From Papaver somniferum (Eukaryota > Streptophyta > Magnoliopsida > Ranunculales > Papaveraceae): DNA of 64,000 nucleotides. Positions 33,865 to 45,299 of this stretch are shown here, piece by piece. The notes beneath the pieces are model-generated. The model saw nothing but the letters and a program-made list of their open reading frames with translations, was not told where the DNA came from and did not search any database. The stretch's first letter is position 1, and the number at the start of each line of letters is the position of its first letter. A program made the translations under genes and the position numbers. The DNA is taken from NCBI RefSeq assembly GCF_003573695.1, contig NC_039365.1, positions 82,749,089 to 82,813,088 on the forward strand. Direction: 5' to 3'.

Positions 33865-36264
33865 CTAATGTCGCTCATCGCTAGCTCTGCCATTGTTATC
33901 TTCTGGAGTCAAGAATTCTCCAAGACATGGATATAGACCTGGGATATCCCCACTTTCTAACATATTAAATAAATTTCCATAAGGGGATAAAGCTGGTTGA
34001 ACAACATTAGGCGATTGGAAAGCACTAGGAAATTGGAAAGCACTCGGTCCTCCAAGCATATAAGATGTTTGTTGTTGTTGTGGTGGTGGTGTAACATTGT
34101 AGAAATCATTTGGGTTGTAGGGAGAGAACGATGATGAAATGCGCCTAGGATTTAGCCGAGATACTTGAGGTTGATATACATGCACAGTTTGTGGTGAAGT
34201 ACCGTGTCGTACATGTGGTGAAGAACTCTGTCGTACTTGTATTTCTCCCACCATTATATTATCACTGTCGTGCAATAATCAGTTGTTCCTGGTGGAATCG
34301 GTAGACGATGAACGACCATCATCATTTACAGTTAGGCTTAATGCAAACATTGTGTCCTAGTACCATTTTCGACACACATTCAAGTGTATAGCCTTCATTT
34401 TCCGATTCATCCAATACAAATAGTTCAGTTGGCTCCGCAACTCTTCGTTACTGGAAGTCACATTGTAGTAAGGATAATCACGTTCCATATATTAGGAAAC
34501 AATGGGGATCATGGTTGGCTCACCTTGTGAAGTAATACTTGGCATCTCCCAACGAATTTCGGGCATATTTGACGAAGATGATGAAGAACTTGCATCCATG
34601 GTGGGGTAAGTCATAAAGCATGGCTCTTTTGGAGGTGGCTGGCCAGGAACGATATTTGCATCATGGGACAAGTGTGATAACCCTGGAAAATCAAACCCAT
34701 AGATGTGCATGTTGTGTGTCCCAATTACAACCTTCGCAATCGACTTGTACCAGTTGACATATTGCGCTTCACCAATATCCCTCTTTGTATTTAGTTCATA
34801 CTTATCCCAATTGGTTCTTCTCAGCCGACCAAAATATGATTCAGAGGTTTGCATTTGTTGTGGAAGGTTAATTGCAATTGCATATATACCTTGTATTTGG
34901 TACTGCAGTCTTTCTCCCAGGTACCAAATCCCGCTTTCTGTTTCTGGAGTGTAAAAAACAACTCTACATAGAGAATAATCAAGAATACATTGTCCATCAT
35001 TAACACCATAATGAGAAAAATCAATGTAAAGGTGAACAACTGCGTTTTTGTGGCTCCGAGTCATCCGATGAAACCTCTGAACAAAACTGGAACCTGAGAC
35101 GTTGCTGCAAGTGTCCTTCGCTAAGTTGGTCGAGATGTACACGTCCAATATTGGAAATCTAAGGGTATCGTCTTTAAGGATTGGTTAAAAAATTACCAAT
35201 ACGGAAGTAGGTATACCACCAATACTGCAAATTACTCCATAATTTTAATATTTTGACTTAATATACATTTGTTCATAAAAATTATTTAAATTTGAAAATA
35301 ATAATTTTGATATTTACCTCTATGATGCCCCAGAAACCAGTGAAATTAGGCATACCCATGGACGCTTGATCCAGGCCACAATACAATTTTGCTAAAATTG
35401 CAGATCCCCAGTCATAATATGGTGCTTTGTCAAGACCTTCTAACGCTTGAAGCTAACCAACACGAGCAACCGAAGTTGAGTTTGGAAAGAATTTCTGACT
35501 CAGTACCCATAAGATGAACGCTCTTTTGAGTTCAGGATAGTCATCTACATCTTCTGGGTTTCTGCTTTGGGTAAGAAATGATTTCAACACTGAACATTTA
35601 ATCCCACCTCTTTTCAATTCTTTATAATCTTCACGTATTTCTGATTCCATAAACGAGGAAAAAAGCGTTTCTCGTTTACTATTTGATATCCATTCGTTTT
35701 GGTTGAATGGTGCTGGCTCTCCCACTCCACTTGGGATCCCACAAATGAAATACAAATCAATGGGCATGATTCCTATTACAAGTATAATATCAACTATGAT
35801 TAATTCTTTTGATTATTTGATAATTATTTAAAAAATACAATTTAAGTTAAGTTAAACAAGCTTACCAATTTCAAAATCCATAAAATGGAATGTCTGCGTC
35901 GTCGGCCATCACCTTTCTAACACTGTTGTCGTAATTTTGTTGTTGTGTCTTCTAGGCTTCACACTATAAAGCGTACGTTAGGGATATCTGTCAACCCTTT
36001 CTCGGATTCGAGGGGGTAGAACTTCATAAACAGCCTTTAAGTTTGAAAATCACCTCTCATTCTATAATAACCCTCAGACCGATCTTGATGCCCCGACACA
36101 TGACCTTGGACTAATGATGAAGCAGCAACGACACTCGACGAAGCAAACTCTACTTCCCGATTTTGAGAAAAATCTACACTTATGGCAGGCTGCGATGCCG
36201 GTTCATTTCTTCGATCTCTTCTCTTCTTTACACTATTGACCGTTTTTATTAAAATGTTGCTCAT
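33865..36264 (-). pseudogene. PMD-like gene inside the TIR element
   Basis: A minus-strand gene in pieces. 36,264-36,037 is a basic, Ser-rich N-terminus (MSNILIKTVNSVKKRRDRRN). An intron probably ends before 35,767, where MPIDLYFICGIPSG opens an exon that continues ELKRAFILWVLSQKFFPN. After one stop it goes on LQALEGLDKAPYYDWGSAIL and LAKLYCGLDQAS. A second intron separates 35,148-34,492 (YIDFSHYGVNDGQ, then IWYLGERLQYQIQ), and a Gln/Pro-rich tail lies at 34,275-33,865. 'WL--L-DL----YDWGSA-LA-LY--L--AS' is the core of the plant mobile domain, known from MULEs, some gypsy elements and the host MAIN/MAIL proteins. Stops at 35,453 and after 36,037 suggest decay. Confidence 0.55.
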
Positions 36265-36795
36265 ATTGTATCAAAAAAATTTGATTTAGAAGAAGAAAAC
36301 AGTAGTGGTGTGACAGAAAATGAATTTAGTTAAAGGAATTATAGTTTAGAAAACTATAACGTTGAGAATATGGATGTTGGAAAATCGACCGTTGGCGTTT
36401 TTGTTTCACATGCCCGCGTTGATGTGACCAACGCCAGCGTTTTTGTCTTGAGCGCCAGTATGTTTTCTTCCAACGCCGCGTTTAAGCTACACACCAACAT
36501 GTGTCCCTAGCCTAGACGTTCGATGATCAACCGCGCAGTGCTATTCCTATAATGGGGAAACCTGTTTGGCCATCCACCGGGCTCAACAAAAAATTTCATT
36601 TGAACACTACCATAGGAATTGCCCTTAGCTTATCAAATATGCTACTTTCCAATTAGTTATACGGTAGATCTTTACGGATAATATGATAATTTGGAGATTA
36701 TTTAGTATTTACCCCTTACGCCAGACCTACCCAACTCTGACAAATATACAGATAATAGGGATAATTCGGTAACTCTAACTTATCAAAAGAATACA

Positions 36796-36804
36796 TATAT
36801 AAAA
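36796..36804 (+). promoter_or_regulatory. TATA box of the coiled-coil gene
   Basis: TATATAAAA lies 89 bp before the ATG at 36,893, leaving room for a leader of about 60 nt. It stands 170 bp right of the TIR element, which therefore sits directly upstream of this promoter. Confidence 0.55.
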
Positions 36805-36892
36805 TTTTGGAGTAAAAAAAGTGCAGCAAACAAAATCAAACTCAAACTTTCCTAAATTTCAAGCTCACTTTCTCAAGTTTTTCGCACCATTA

Positions 36893-39800
36893 ATGGCGGC
36901 AGAAACAGTAGAAGTAGTTCCAGAAGAAGAAGAAGAAACCCTAAAAAAAGATATTACTAATCTTTCCTTCGTCAAGAATGAAAACACCAAGAAAGCACTT
37001 TCTCTGTCGACATATTTAGGTTTAAGTTTCAGTGTATTTCTAGGTTTACTACCAAAATCATCAATCTCATTAATCTTATCCTTACAATCTCGTAATAAAT
37101 TCCTGTCATTGAAACTATATCAAGCTGAAGAACAACTTAAACAGATGAAATCAAGAAGAAAAGAAGATTCAAAAGCAAATGCTAGAGTTGTTGAAATCTT
37201 TGCTAGTCATAGAAATGGATGGCAACAGGAAGAAAGAAAATTGTTGCAACAAATTGAAAACTCTTCTGATGAAATATCAAGTTTAAGAGAAAGAATTGAT
37301 GAGTTTGAAAAATCTGAAGCCGAGTTGAAGAGTTTTGTAGAGAAATTAGAGAGGGAAATTTATGAAAGGGATGAAATGATTAATTTCATGTCTAGACAAA
37401 CTATTCATGATGATGAAGATGAAGATGTTTATGTTGATGACGAGGATGATGAGAAGGAAGATGATGAAGTTGGTGGAAGTGGAATTTATGGTAGAAGCTT
37501 TGAGGAGGAAGTAATTAACGGAGAATTTAGTGAATTACAGTGTTTGAATTACTCAAGGTTTGGTAAAATTAGGGTTTCTTCTGAGGGTTTAGATCCAAAC
37601 TCAGAAGAGCATTTTGATCAGAGAGATAATGATGGCCGTGGTGAAATGGGTTTTGTTTATGGGAAACAAAATGGTTTTATCAATGCCCCTCCTCGCAAAG
37701 TTTGTGCTGATAGAGATGGTGGATGGCAGGTTTGGCAGTTTTCTCAACTCTCTGGAAACATTGGTGTTATCCATAAATTCAGTTGGAATTAATCTTTAGA
37801 AAGAAGTCCTTTTCATTAGTTGGAATTTGCAAAAACACTGTCTATTAGGAGAATTTATGTTTAAAATTTTAGTTGTTTATACATTTTGAGAAAGAAAAAT
37901 AGAGATAGTCTACAATAGCAAAAGAGACCAAGCATATTGGATGGTTGTTTCTTCTCTGAACATGATGTCTGTGTGCCGATTTTTGGTTATATTTGTTTTG
38001 GTCTACACCTAGTTTAAGTGCCATGAAAAGATGAAGGTCGGAAATACGAATTGCATAATTCACCAAAATTCGGCCAGTACCAGTGGTTTTACATGAAAGG
38101 ATCATTATGTTGAGTGATTATGAAGAATGTGAGAAACAGGCAACAGTAGTGCTAAAACCCCAGGAAGAAAACCCTTGTTAGTCCCTTTAAATGTTAAAAC
38201 GCCCCAGAATTTTATTATAATCCAGAAGCTGTAATAGAATTTCGTTGATGTTCTAGTTTGTGACATTTATTCACTCTTTATTTCCTGACAATTTCTACAT
38301 GGAAAATTTGAAGTGACGGTCCACCCTTGTAATATATGACGATTCATAGGAAAAGTTGTCATCTCTGGGGGATAATGTTTTCCTATGTAGATTCCAATCA
38401 ATGTTGTTTGGAGCCTGCAACTGGCTGTAACAGGAAGATCATGTTTGGAAGTATCATATTTTGCTCAAGTTCTTCTGCTTATTATACTCAAACTCCTCTC
38501 AGTTTTCCTAAATATCTTTTTAATAGTTCTTGACTGACATATTAGCGTATGATAACCATAATATCAAAAAATAATGGTTGTGTTCTGATTATAGTCATTT
38601 TAATGTTCTGTTGCAGGATGTGAAGTATGATTCCCCTGAGCCTTTGTACCATATGAAGCACGTTGTATCAAGGTAAGCTGTACATTACTGTTATTGAGTT
38701 AACTTTTATCATAATTTTACAATTTATTTTGAGAATAATAACCTTTTCTTGTCCAGAAGGGAGTCTCCCTGGAAAGCAGACGGTGAATTCACTGGAGTTC
38801 CTGCCAAGTTGAAATTGGTTGAGCAGGAACTGCCCAATTTGGAAAGAATTGACAAGTGTGAGCCACTGAAAGTCTCCACATCAATTAGGAAGCAAGCTAA
38901 GAGATATCATGCTCTCTCTGGAAAGATTGATGATCTATGCAGAAGAATGGTAAGCTACAACAACTCCATTTTTTTCATATGCTTTTCATGTCATTCTGCT
39001 TTACTTTCTCAATATTCATAATTATGTGATGCGGGTATCTGATATTTCGGTTACTAGCAGTGAAAGCCCTGTGTACAAGATTTTAGATAAAACCTAAGTT
39101 TTCTTTGCTTAAATTAAGCACCACAGAATACTGTACATACAATACCTTTTTAATATTTTTTGTTAAACCGTAAACAGTTATGGTCTTCCAAACCAGATCA
39201 AATTTAATATGGAAGTTAATGATGTCTTTAATTTCATGGGGTCATACTTCAAGCATATTTGTGACATTGGATTAATTGTGTTTTAACTTTTAACCGATCC
39301 TGTTCAATTCGGGTTATTATTAATATAATTTAAGGTTTTTTGAATTTTGAAAAAAAAAGTGTTTTGGGCAAATTCAGGAACAGGATGATTAGAGTATTGA
39401 GTAGTTTGACATGTACACATTGGTAAAATGTGAATTATGGCACTTGGTCATTGTATACTGTGTCGATACCACTCTGCTCCCTATTAGAACTGTATCAGGC
39501 AAATAAATGCAAATTATGGTTGTCTTATTAACATTTTAGTGCGATATCAAAACCAAACTAAAGAACACAATAATTTGGAGTATTTATTTGAAAACGAAAC
39601 AAGTTGATTTGAAGCAAAAAAATAGTTGTTCTTTGTAGTTTTCCATCATATCAATAATTCTAACCAATCCCTTTGTCTTTATTAAAGGAAATTTGCAATG
39701 GCTTCATTACAAACACACAACTACCACCCACCAACCATTCATTATTGGTTGCATTTGAACCTCAAGATTTATATTGAATGAGCTTTTCTGACTACTAAGC

Positions 39801-40936
39801 CTTTAGTTCACTTAGGTTAGGGTAGTCTTTCTTATCTGTGTGTGCTAAAGTTTTTGCTACCTCATCGCAGTGTATGACAACACCAGTCAAATCCTGTCAC
39901 ATGTTAGATAATTTGTGGCAGTGTGGCACATGTACAAACACCACTCAATCAACTGTTGTATTATAAATCAAAGTTTCACAACGCTAGACAAAGTTTAGGA
40001 CCTACAAGGGGTTCAGACATTTAGTACCTTTAGAGGAAATATTAAAATAATTGTCCTTCAGGAATCTTAGTTCTGGACCTCTGGTCCCTGGCTAACATGC
40101 AATTTATTTAGAATTTCTTTGAAAGTTTCTCATTAGCAAATTTTATGTACTGAATGGAAATAAATTTGTGGCTTTCTGGCAAATATTAAATTTTCTTATT
40201 GATGGGGAATCTTTCTTCATGGTTGCAAATCTACTTGAATGCAATTACTTTTCCCTGGTTGGTATTATGACAAAATGCTTTCTGTCAGAAAGTGAATTCT
40301 TTAATCTTGCTTTTGTGTTACTGTTATTTTCATATTTTATAAAGATCATGGTGAAGATTGCAAATTTTCATTGCAAACCATACGTTTCTAAGATTGTTTT
40401 CTGTACGTAAAGGTTCTCCATTGTGGTCCAACTATTATGCACTGCTGTGGGTGATGTTGCCAGTTGACCTATTGACATGTCACTTCAGTTGCATGATTTT
40501 CATTTTTGATAAATATATTTATATTTCTCTGCCACTATTGGTTAAGTTGTAGTCACTTATCAGTGTTTTGATTTTTCAGCAGGCAAATGACCCTTCTGAG
40601 CAGGCCCTAAATGCAGAATTTGGTACTCGCCGGCAAACAGAATTCTTGCTTGAAGCATATCGTCTTCAGCAGCGAGCAATCCAGACGAGACAAAAGCTAA
40701 CAACGTTGCAAAGTGAAACCACCAACACCCATCTGGGAGAAGACCTTGATGCCCATGCAAAACTTAGCATCAGAAAATCATTAGACTTGATTAAAAACAA
40801 TTTTAAAGAAATACAGAGGAATTTGGAGGTATGGTTGGCAAGAATTATGGGTGAGCTAGAAGGTGTATTGTCTAGAGAAGGTGCTTCAGCCGCTAAGGAA
40901 TATTTCTTGTCTAAATTTCCATCATATGTTCGGTAA
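36893..40936 (+). CDS. Membrane-anchored coiled-coil protein, unknown function
   Basis: Four exons with consistent phase: 36893-37729, 38617-38672, 38757-38949 and 40580/40583-40936, about 480 residues. The ATG at 36,893 is the first in the frame and starts MAAETVEVVPEEEEE. After an acidic N-terminus comes one hydrophobic segment (LSTYLGLSFSVFLGLLP, about residues 39-55). Then a long coiled coil (about 75-170), an acidic Asp/Glu run (about 178-200), and a C-terminal helical region with PSEQALNAEFGTRRQTEFLL and LDAHAKLSIRKSLDLIKN. One membrane anchor plus coiled coil suggests a tether or organelle-shape protein, but that is inference; I do not recognise a named family. The last exon has a tandem CAGCAG acceptor, so one Gln may be optional. 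Confidence 0.8.
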
Positions 40937-41313
40937 TTGCATCGGCTATTTCTGCATAACAGATGCAACTACTTTTAACAGAAATTTAGAGCTTCTGCTT
41001 TTGTTGATCTTGTGTCCCAAAAAAGATCAAAGCTATATGTAAGAATGTCGATGTTTATTTTGTATATGCGGTAAAAAAATGTCTAAAATGAAAGTAAATC
41101 GAAGGAAAAATGTATCCTGTAAGCCATTTTGGTTCTTAATTGTTACTTTTTGGTCAGCTACCAGGATTTCTGAAAACAGCTATTTGGATAGCCCTGGCAC
41201 ACATTATTCGCCAAAGTGTGTTTAAAAAAAATGACTGGGGAAGTAGTACTTTTTCAAATGGGAAAGTAGTGGGTGTATCAGCATACGCATCATGTGGGAA
41301 CTGTTGAACTAAT

Positions 41314-41366
41314 GCATCAAGATAAACGATTTTTTTTTTTTTTTGAAGCATCAAGATAAACGATTT
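41314..41366 (-). mobile_element. Poly(A)-only retroinsertion with 19-bp target duplication
   Basis: The 19-mer GCATCAAGATAAACGATTT occurs at 41,314-41,332 and again at 41,348-41,366. Between them is only a T12 run and GAA. Read on the minus strand this is a target duplication around a bare A tail, the product expected from LINE-type priming that copied nothing but the tail. Confidence 0.75.
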
Positions 41367-41414
41367 AGAAGGGTAACTAATGCGCACAATCAAGAATAGT
41401 TCAACAATAGTCCA

Positions 41415-41527
41415 GGAGAGAATGTCTATGACCTCTAGGTTAGTGGTACGGTACAATCACGAAGATAGAGTCGAGAATGTCTAGGACCTCTAGGTTAGTG
41501 ATACGGTACAATCACGAAGATAGAGTC
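41415..41527. repeat. Tandem duplication, about 59 bp
   Basis: The block GAGAATGTCTATGACCTCTA through AATCACGAAGATAGAGTC is followed at once by a near-identical second copy. Noncoding. Confidence 0.85.
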
Positions 41528-41963
41528 CCAGCAGCATCAAGTTAATTCAGTTTGAATGGCAGTTTCAGGGGTCCGTTTGAATTTCATACGACCTCATATA
41601 GACGTATGGTTGGGGTTTTCGACCGACCAACAAAACAATAAATTGGTCTATCAGAACCGTGTGCTGTCTTGCATCTCTCCAAAGAATACCATCATTGTGA
41701 TATTGTCGAAGCAGAAGGGATCCCAGTTGGCATCCTAGAACCTTCTTTTTAGATGGATCAAAAAAACTGGGTTGTTAACTGAACAACGCCTAACACAAAA
41801 ATACTTAATAATCTACTGAGAGTGCAATTAGAAATGGCATTTTAAATATCTTACGCATTCAATAAGATGCAGATGTACTCACGAGTAATTTTTAGTTAAC
41901 CACATACAATAAAGCGAAATGTTTTTCATTTTTCAGTTGCAGATAATAAGATTTAGGAGTAAA

Positions 41964-43686
41964 TTAAGCAGAAACACCAGCTTCTTCCAACAACTGCTTC
42001 ACTTTAGTGATGTAATCGTTCATTGCTTCTTCAGTTGATTTTCCTGAGTAAGATAACAAAAAAGTGTATTCATCTTAGATCAGCCAGAAGCTATCACCAT
42101 GGTTACAAAAATGGGGGGCATACAATATGAATTTCACAACAGAACAAGAAAAACCTATTCTATAGTAACCAAGTGTCACTGGAGATTTTTACCTTCAACC
42201 GATTTCCATGCATCCCATTTGGCTCTTTCCTTGGGACTGAACATTCCAGGGCGGGCTGCAAAAGAAAATAAGAAACTCATTTAAACACGAGAATCGATTC
42301 AAAACATATGAGACCATTATCTACTTATCAATAAACAATTTGATAAATTAGTAACTGATGGTTTCTAGCAATATGGTATTACGTACCAGTGTTGACATCT
42401 CCAATGGTTGCTTGCTTGTAAAGACTGTAAATAATAAGCAGATTTTCATTTGAGCAGTCAGGTAGAGTCTTTGCCTTCGCAGCATACTCTTCAAACTCTT
42501 CCTGCAATGGAAACAATGCATATACTCATTAGCAATTATAACCTCTTTACCCCTACAGATCAACATGTAATGCATCATCTTCTTCTTCAAAGCTTGTTTT
42601 ATGTTTGCCTTGGTCAATTAAAATTACGATCTAATTTATATCCGACCACCTCAATCTGGTCAACCATAGATAATTAAAAACTACTGATTGGATTGTTGCA
42701 TCCCTCCAGTGTATGGAACAGTTATACACTGATGGTTGGTGGTGAGTGATAAGATTCACCGAAAAAAGTCTAGCTTAGCAAGATCTTCAGATATTTACAT
42801 CATTAGCAAAAATTATAGATCAATAGTATATTGTATATTTAATAATCTATGTATGTGTAGAGGTCTGCTCGAGCATGCTTGCATTAGAACCCTTAACATA
42901 ATCTGACCGAAATGCTCTTGGACTTTATAGTATATTTAATAATCTAAGTGTGAAGAGGTCTGCTTGAGTATGCTTGAATTAGAACCTTAACATAATCTGA
43001 CTGGAAACTTGATAACCAAATAGACCATGCAAGTTTCATAAATGGTAACAACAGGGATTGGACTGCTCTATGACTTTTATTTTCCATCTAACTTTCAAAT
43101 AGCGAGGCACCGAATTGTCAAACTTGTAAAGTGATGGAGCAAAAATCTGGATCCAATAGCCACGAAAAACAACAAAAACCTTAACAATCTAACTTATCCG
43201 CGGTAACTAATTGAAATCTAATCCGCAAAACATAACTGAGCTTTGCCTATCCTCTTTGAGAGGTTAGACATGTTCTACCCTTAGTATTTTCTTTCATCTT
43301 CTATGACTCGATCCTAGTATAAAAGGAGACCAACTATTTCTCAGTGATCAAATAACTAAACCTAGTTTCATGTTGTCTACTACAATTACAACCTAATATA
43401 TCCATATTATAGGATCTAATATAGGATAACCAAAGACCAAAGCCAAATGCATGTGAATAAGTTACTCAATTTTGAATTCTGAAGAAAGATTTATAATAAT
43501 TAAAGCTATTGACAGACAATTTTCTTCAAGATCTAAACAAAAGAGGGTGTAATCAAACACGGGTGATTGGGTATTTTAAGAAAAAAAAATAATCAAAAAT
43601 TACGAATGATGATATAAAAGATTAAGGGATGATCAAATCTATAGAAAGCGAAACAGAGAAGAGATGGTGCAAACCTTCAAAGCCAT
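41964..43686 (-). CDS. ACBP6: 10-kDa acyl-CoA-binding protein
   Basis: Small cytosolic carrier that binds long-chain acyl-CoA and ferries it between plastid export, ER lipid synthesis and other uses. Four exons: 43675-43686 (only MALK), 42387-42501, 42193-42255 and 41964-42043. All splice phases fit and give exactly 89 residues, the usual length for plant 10-kDa ACBPs. Ligand-binding residues known from the bovine protein are all present with the expected +1 offset: Tyr29, Tyr32 and Lys33 in YSLYKQAT, Lys55 in KERAKWDAW and Tyr74 in MNDYITKV. There is no targeting peptide, ankyrin or kelch part, so it belongs to the small class. The tiny first exon and 1.2-kb first intron are notable. The symbol follows the Arabidopsis small ACBP; strict orthology is untested. 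Confidence 0.96.
42825..43005. repeat. Degenerate duplication in ACBP intron 1
   Basis: TATATTTAATAATCTA followed by GAGGTCTGCTCGAGCATGC and TTAACATAATCTGAC occurs twice about 100 bp apart, with point changes. Confidence 0.75.
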
Positions 43687-43787
43687 TGATCAACTTCTCC
43701 TTGTTTTTCTCTCAAAGCTTTACTCTCACGCAATTTTAGATAGATTCGATGCTATGCTCACCTGCGTAAAACACTAACATCCCCTCG

Positions 43788-43796
43788 ATATTTATA
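43788..43796 (-). promoter_or_regulatory. TATA box of the ACBP gene
   Basis: Minus-strand TATAAATAT stands 102 bp upstream of the ATG, giving a leader of about 70 nt. Confidence 0.55.
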
Positions 43797-44328
43797 TTAA
43801 CAATGTTGATTAATTACCCTTGCTATCGAAGTGTTATTACGTATTTTGCCACTATCTTTATGATCCCCGCAGCCAGCGTTGTTATCGAATAGCCAGTATT
43901 GTTATAGAATAGCGAATAGCGTTGTTGCTCTGTAATCCAAGTGACCAGAGGGGTCGCAAGACGCACGGCTATATGTTTTGTTTCGGTCACTTTTTAAGCA
44001 GCGCTCTGATAACCAGCAAGACAATAAATTAGAAATTTCTGCACAAGGTAGGAGCGTCAAATTATCATCATCAAGAGATTAATGAAAATTATACGCGGGG
44101 CGCAGCACATCACGTTTTACCTTTTATTTATGGGAAAATAATCGTTTGGTCCTTTTTTAGGTGGTCACATGTATGTTTAGTCCTTTGAGAAAAAGGCTTT
44201 TACTGTTTGGTCCATAATTATTTAAAAATATTAAATGGTCCAAAGTACCCTTCCGTGTTAATTCCAACTTATTTTTTGTAATATCATTCGTCAAAATGGA
44301 CTCCTGTTAATTTCTACTTAATTTTTCA

Positions 44329-44492
44329 GAAAACCTATATGAAACCAGAGTTCATTCCAGAAATGAACTCCTGATAAAAACCTATATAAACCAGAGTTCA
44401 TTCCAGAAATAAACTCCTGATAAAAACATATAAACCAGAGTTCATTCCAGAAATGAACTCCTGATAAAAAACAGAGTTCATTTGTAAAAATG
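44329..44492. repeat. 45-bp tandem repeat, 3.5 units
   Basis: Units read AAACCAGAGTTCATTCCAGA then AATGAACTCCTGAT. Each unit is itself a near palindrome, GAGTTCATT...AATGAACTC, so the array can fold into serial hairpins. Confidence 0.85.
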
Positions 44493-44572
44493 AACAACAT
44501 CTTCATCTCCATCTTCTTCGACGTCTTCAACAGCAGCAGCAACAACAACAACATCAATCATCAACAGCAAGA

Positions 44573-44870
44573 TGAAGATGAGTTCGTCTTCATCTTCATC
44601 ATCATCTCCAATCGCAGCAACTTCAAGAAAACCAAAACCTAACTAAATCTTCAACAGAAGCAGATCTATCTTTGAGGTCGTCTTCATCTTCATCATCATC
44701 TCCAATGGCAGCAACATCAAGAAAACAAAAACCTAATTAAATCTTCAACAGCAACAGATCTATCTTTGAGTTCGTATTCATCTTCATCATCATCTCCAAT
44801 TGCGGCATCAAGAAAACAAAAACCTAATTAAATCTTCAACAACAACAGATTTATCTTTCACAGCAACAAT
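44573..44870. repeat. About 97-bp tandem repeat, three units
   Basis: Three copies of a block with TCTTCATCTTCATCATCATC, a GCAGCAACATCAAGAAAAC segment and AAATCTTCAACAGCAACAGA. Noncoding, with trinucleotide-rich CATCAT tracts continuing to about 45,050. Confidence 0.8.
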
Positions 44871-45299
44871 AGTAGCAGAAGATGAGTTCGTCTTCATTTT
44901 CATCATCTTCATTATCATCATCAACATCAAAGCTCCGTCGTTCATCATCTTCTTCGTGTGATCACCGTCTTCATCATCATCTCTAATCGCAGCAACATCA
45001 ACATCAAAACGTCGTCTTCACCATTTAATCAACAACGTCAGTTTATTTCTTCTTCATCTTCTTTACAGTAGCAGAGAAAAGAAAAAACAGAGGAGAGAGA
45101 AAGTAAATCTGATAAATGAATTTATTTTCTAGAACTTTTTTCTATATATGTGGTCCCAAAAGGATATTTCTGTCACCCCACAATGACAATTACATCATCC
45201 ATGACATCACCTTAGGACCAAATCATAATTTCTAGGACCAAACTATAATATATTTTGAAATGCAAAGAATGTTCGCATTTTGTTCTCAACCAACGTCCC

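Larger units (their letters stand above)
32848..36624. mobile_element. 3.8-kb Harbinger-type TIR element with PMD-like gene
   Basis: Inverted ends GAGCAGTTCCTATGG (left) and, on the minus strand, GGGCAATTCCTATGG (right) match at 13 of 15 bases and resemble the MITE ends at 17,761. Flanks are TAA on the left and TTA on the right, compatible with a TWA target site but not identical. Subterminal arrays of ACGCCAGCGTTT motifs occur at both ends (32,990-33,130 and 36,385-36,490) in inverted orientation. Between them are a plus-strand Myb/NAM-like remnant and a minus-strand multi-exon gene. No DDE transposase is visible. Confidence 0.65.
44140..45290. mobile_element. Nonautonomous repeat-rich element (GGTCC family)
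   Basis: Starts around GGGAAAATAATCGTTTGGTC and ends around CTAGGACCAAACTATAAT, so GGTCC and GGACC motifs mark opposite ends; edges are approximate. The interior is made of two tandem arrays and no gene. It lies in the ACBP-RPL13 interval and its left edge resembles that of the 23.8-kb element. Confidence 0.45.

Noticed and set aside
43868..43925. AGCGTTG/AATAGCG words right of ACBP as a further MITE
   Set aside because: The words recall the Harbinger MITE arrays but I found no inverted ends or target duplication around them.
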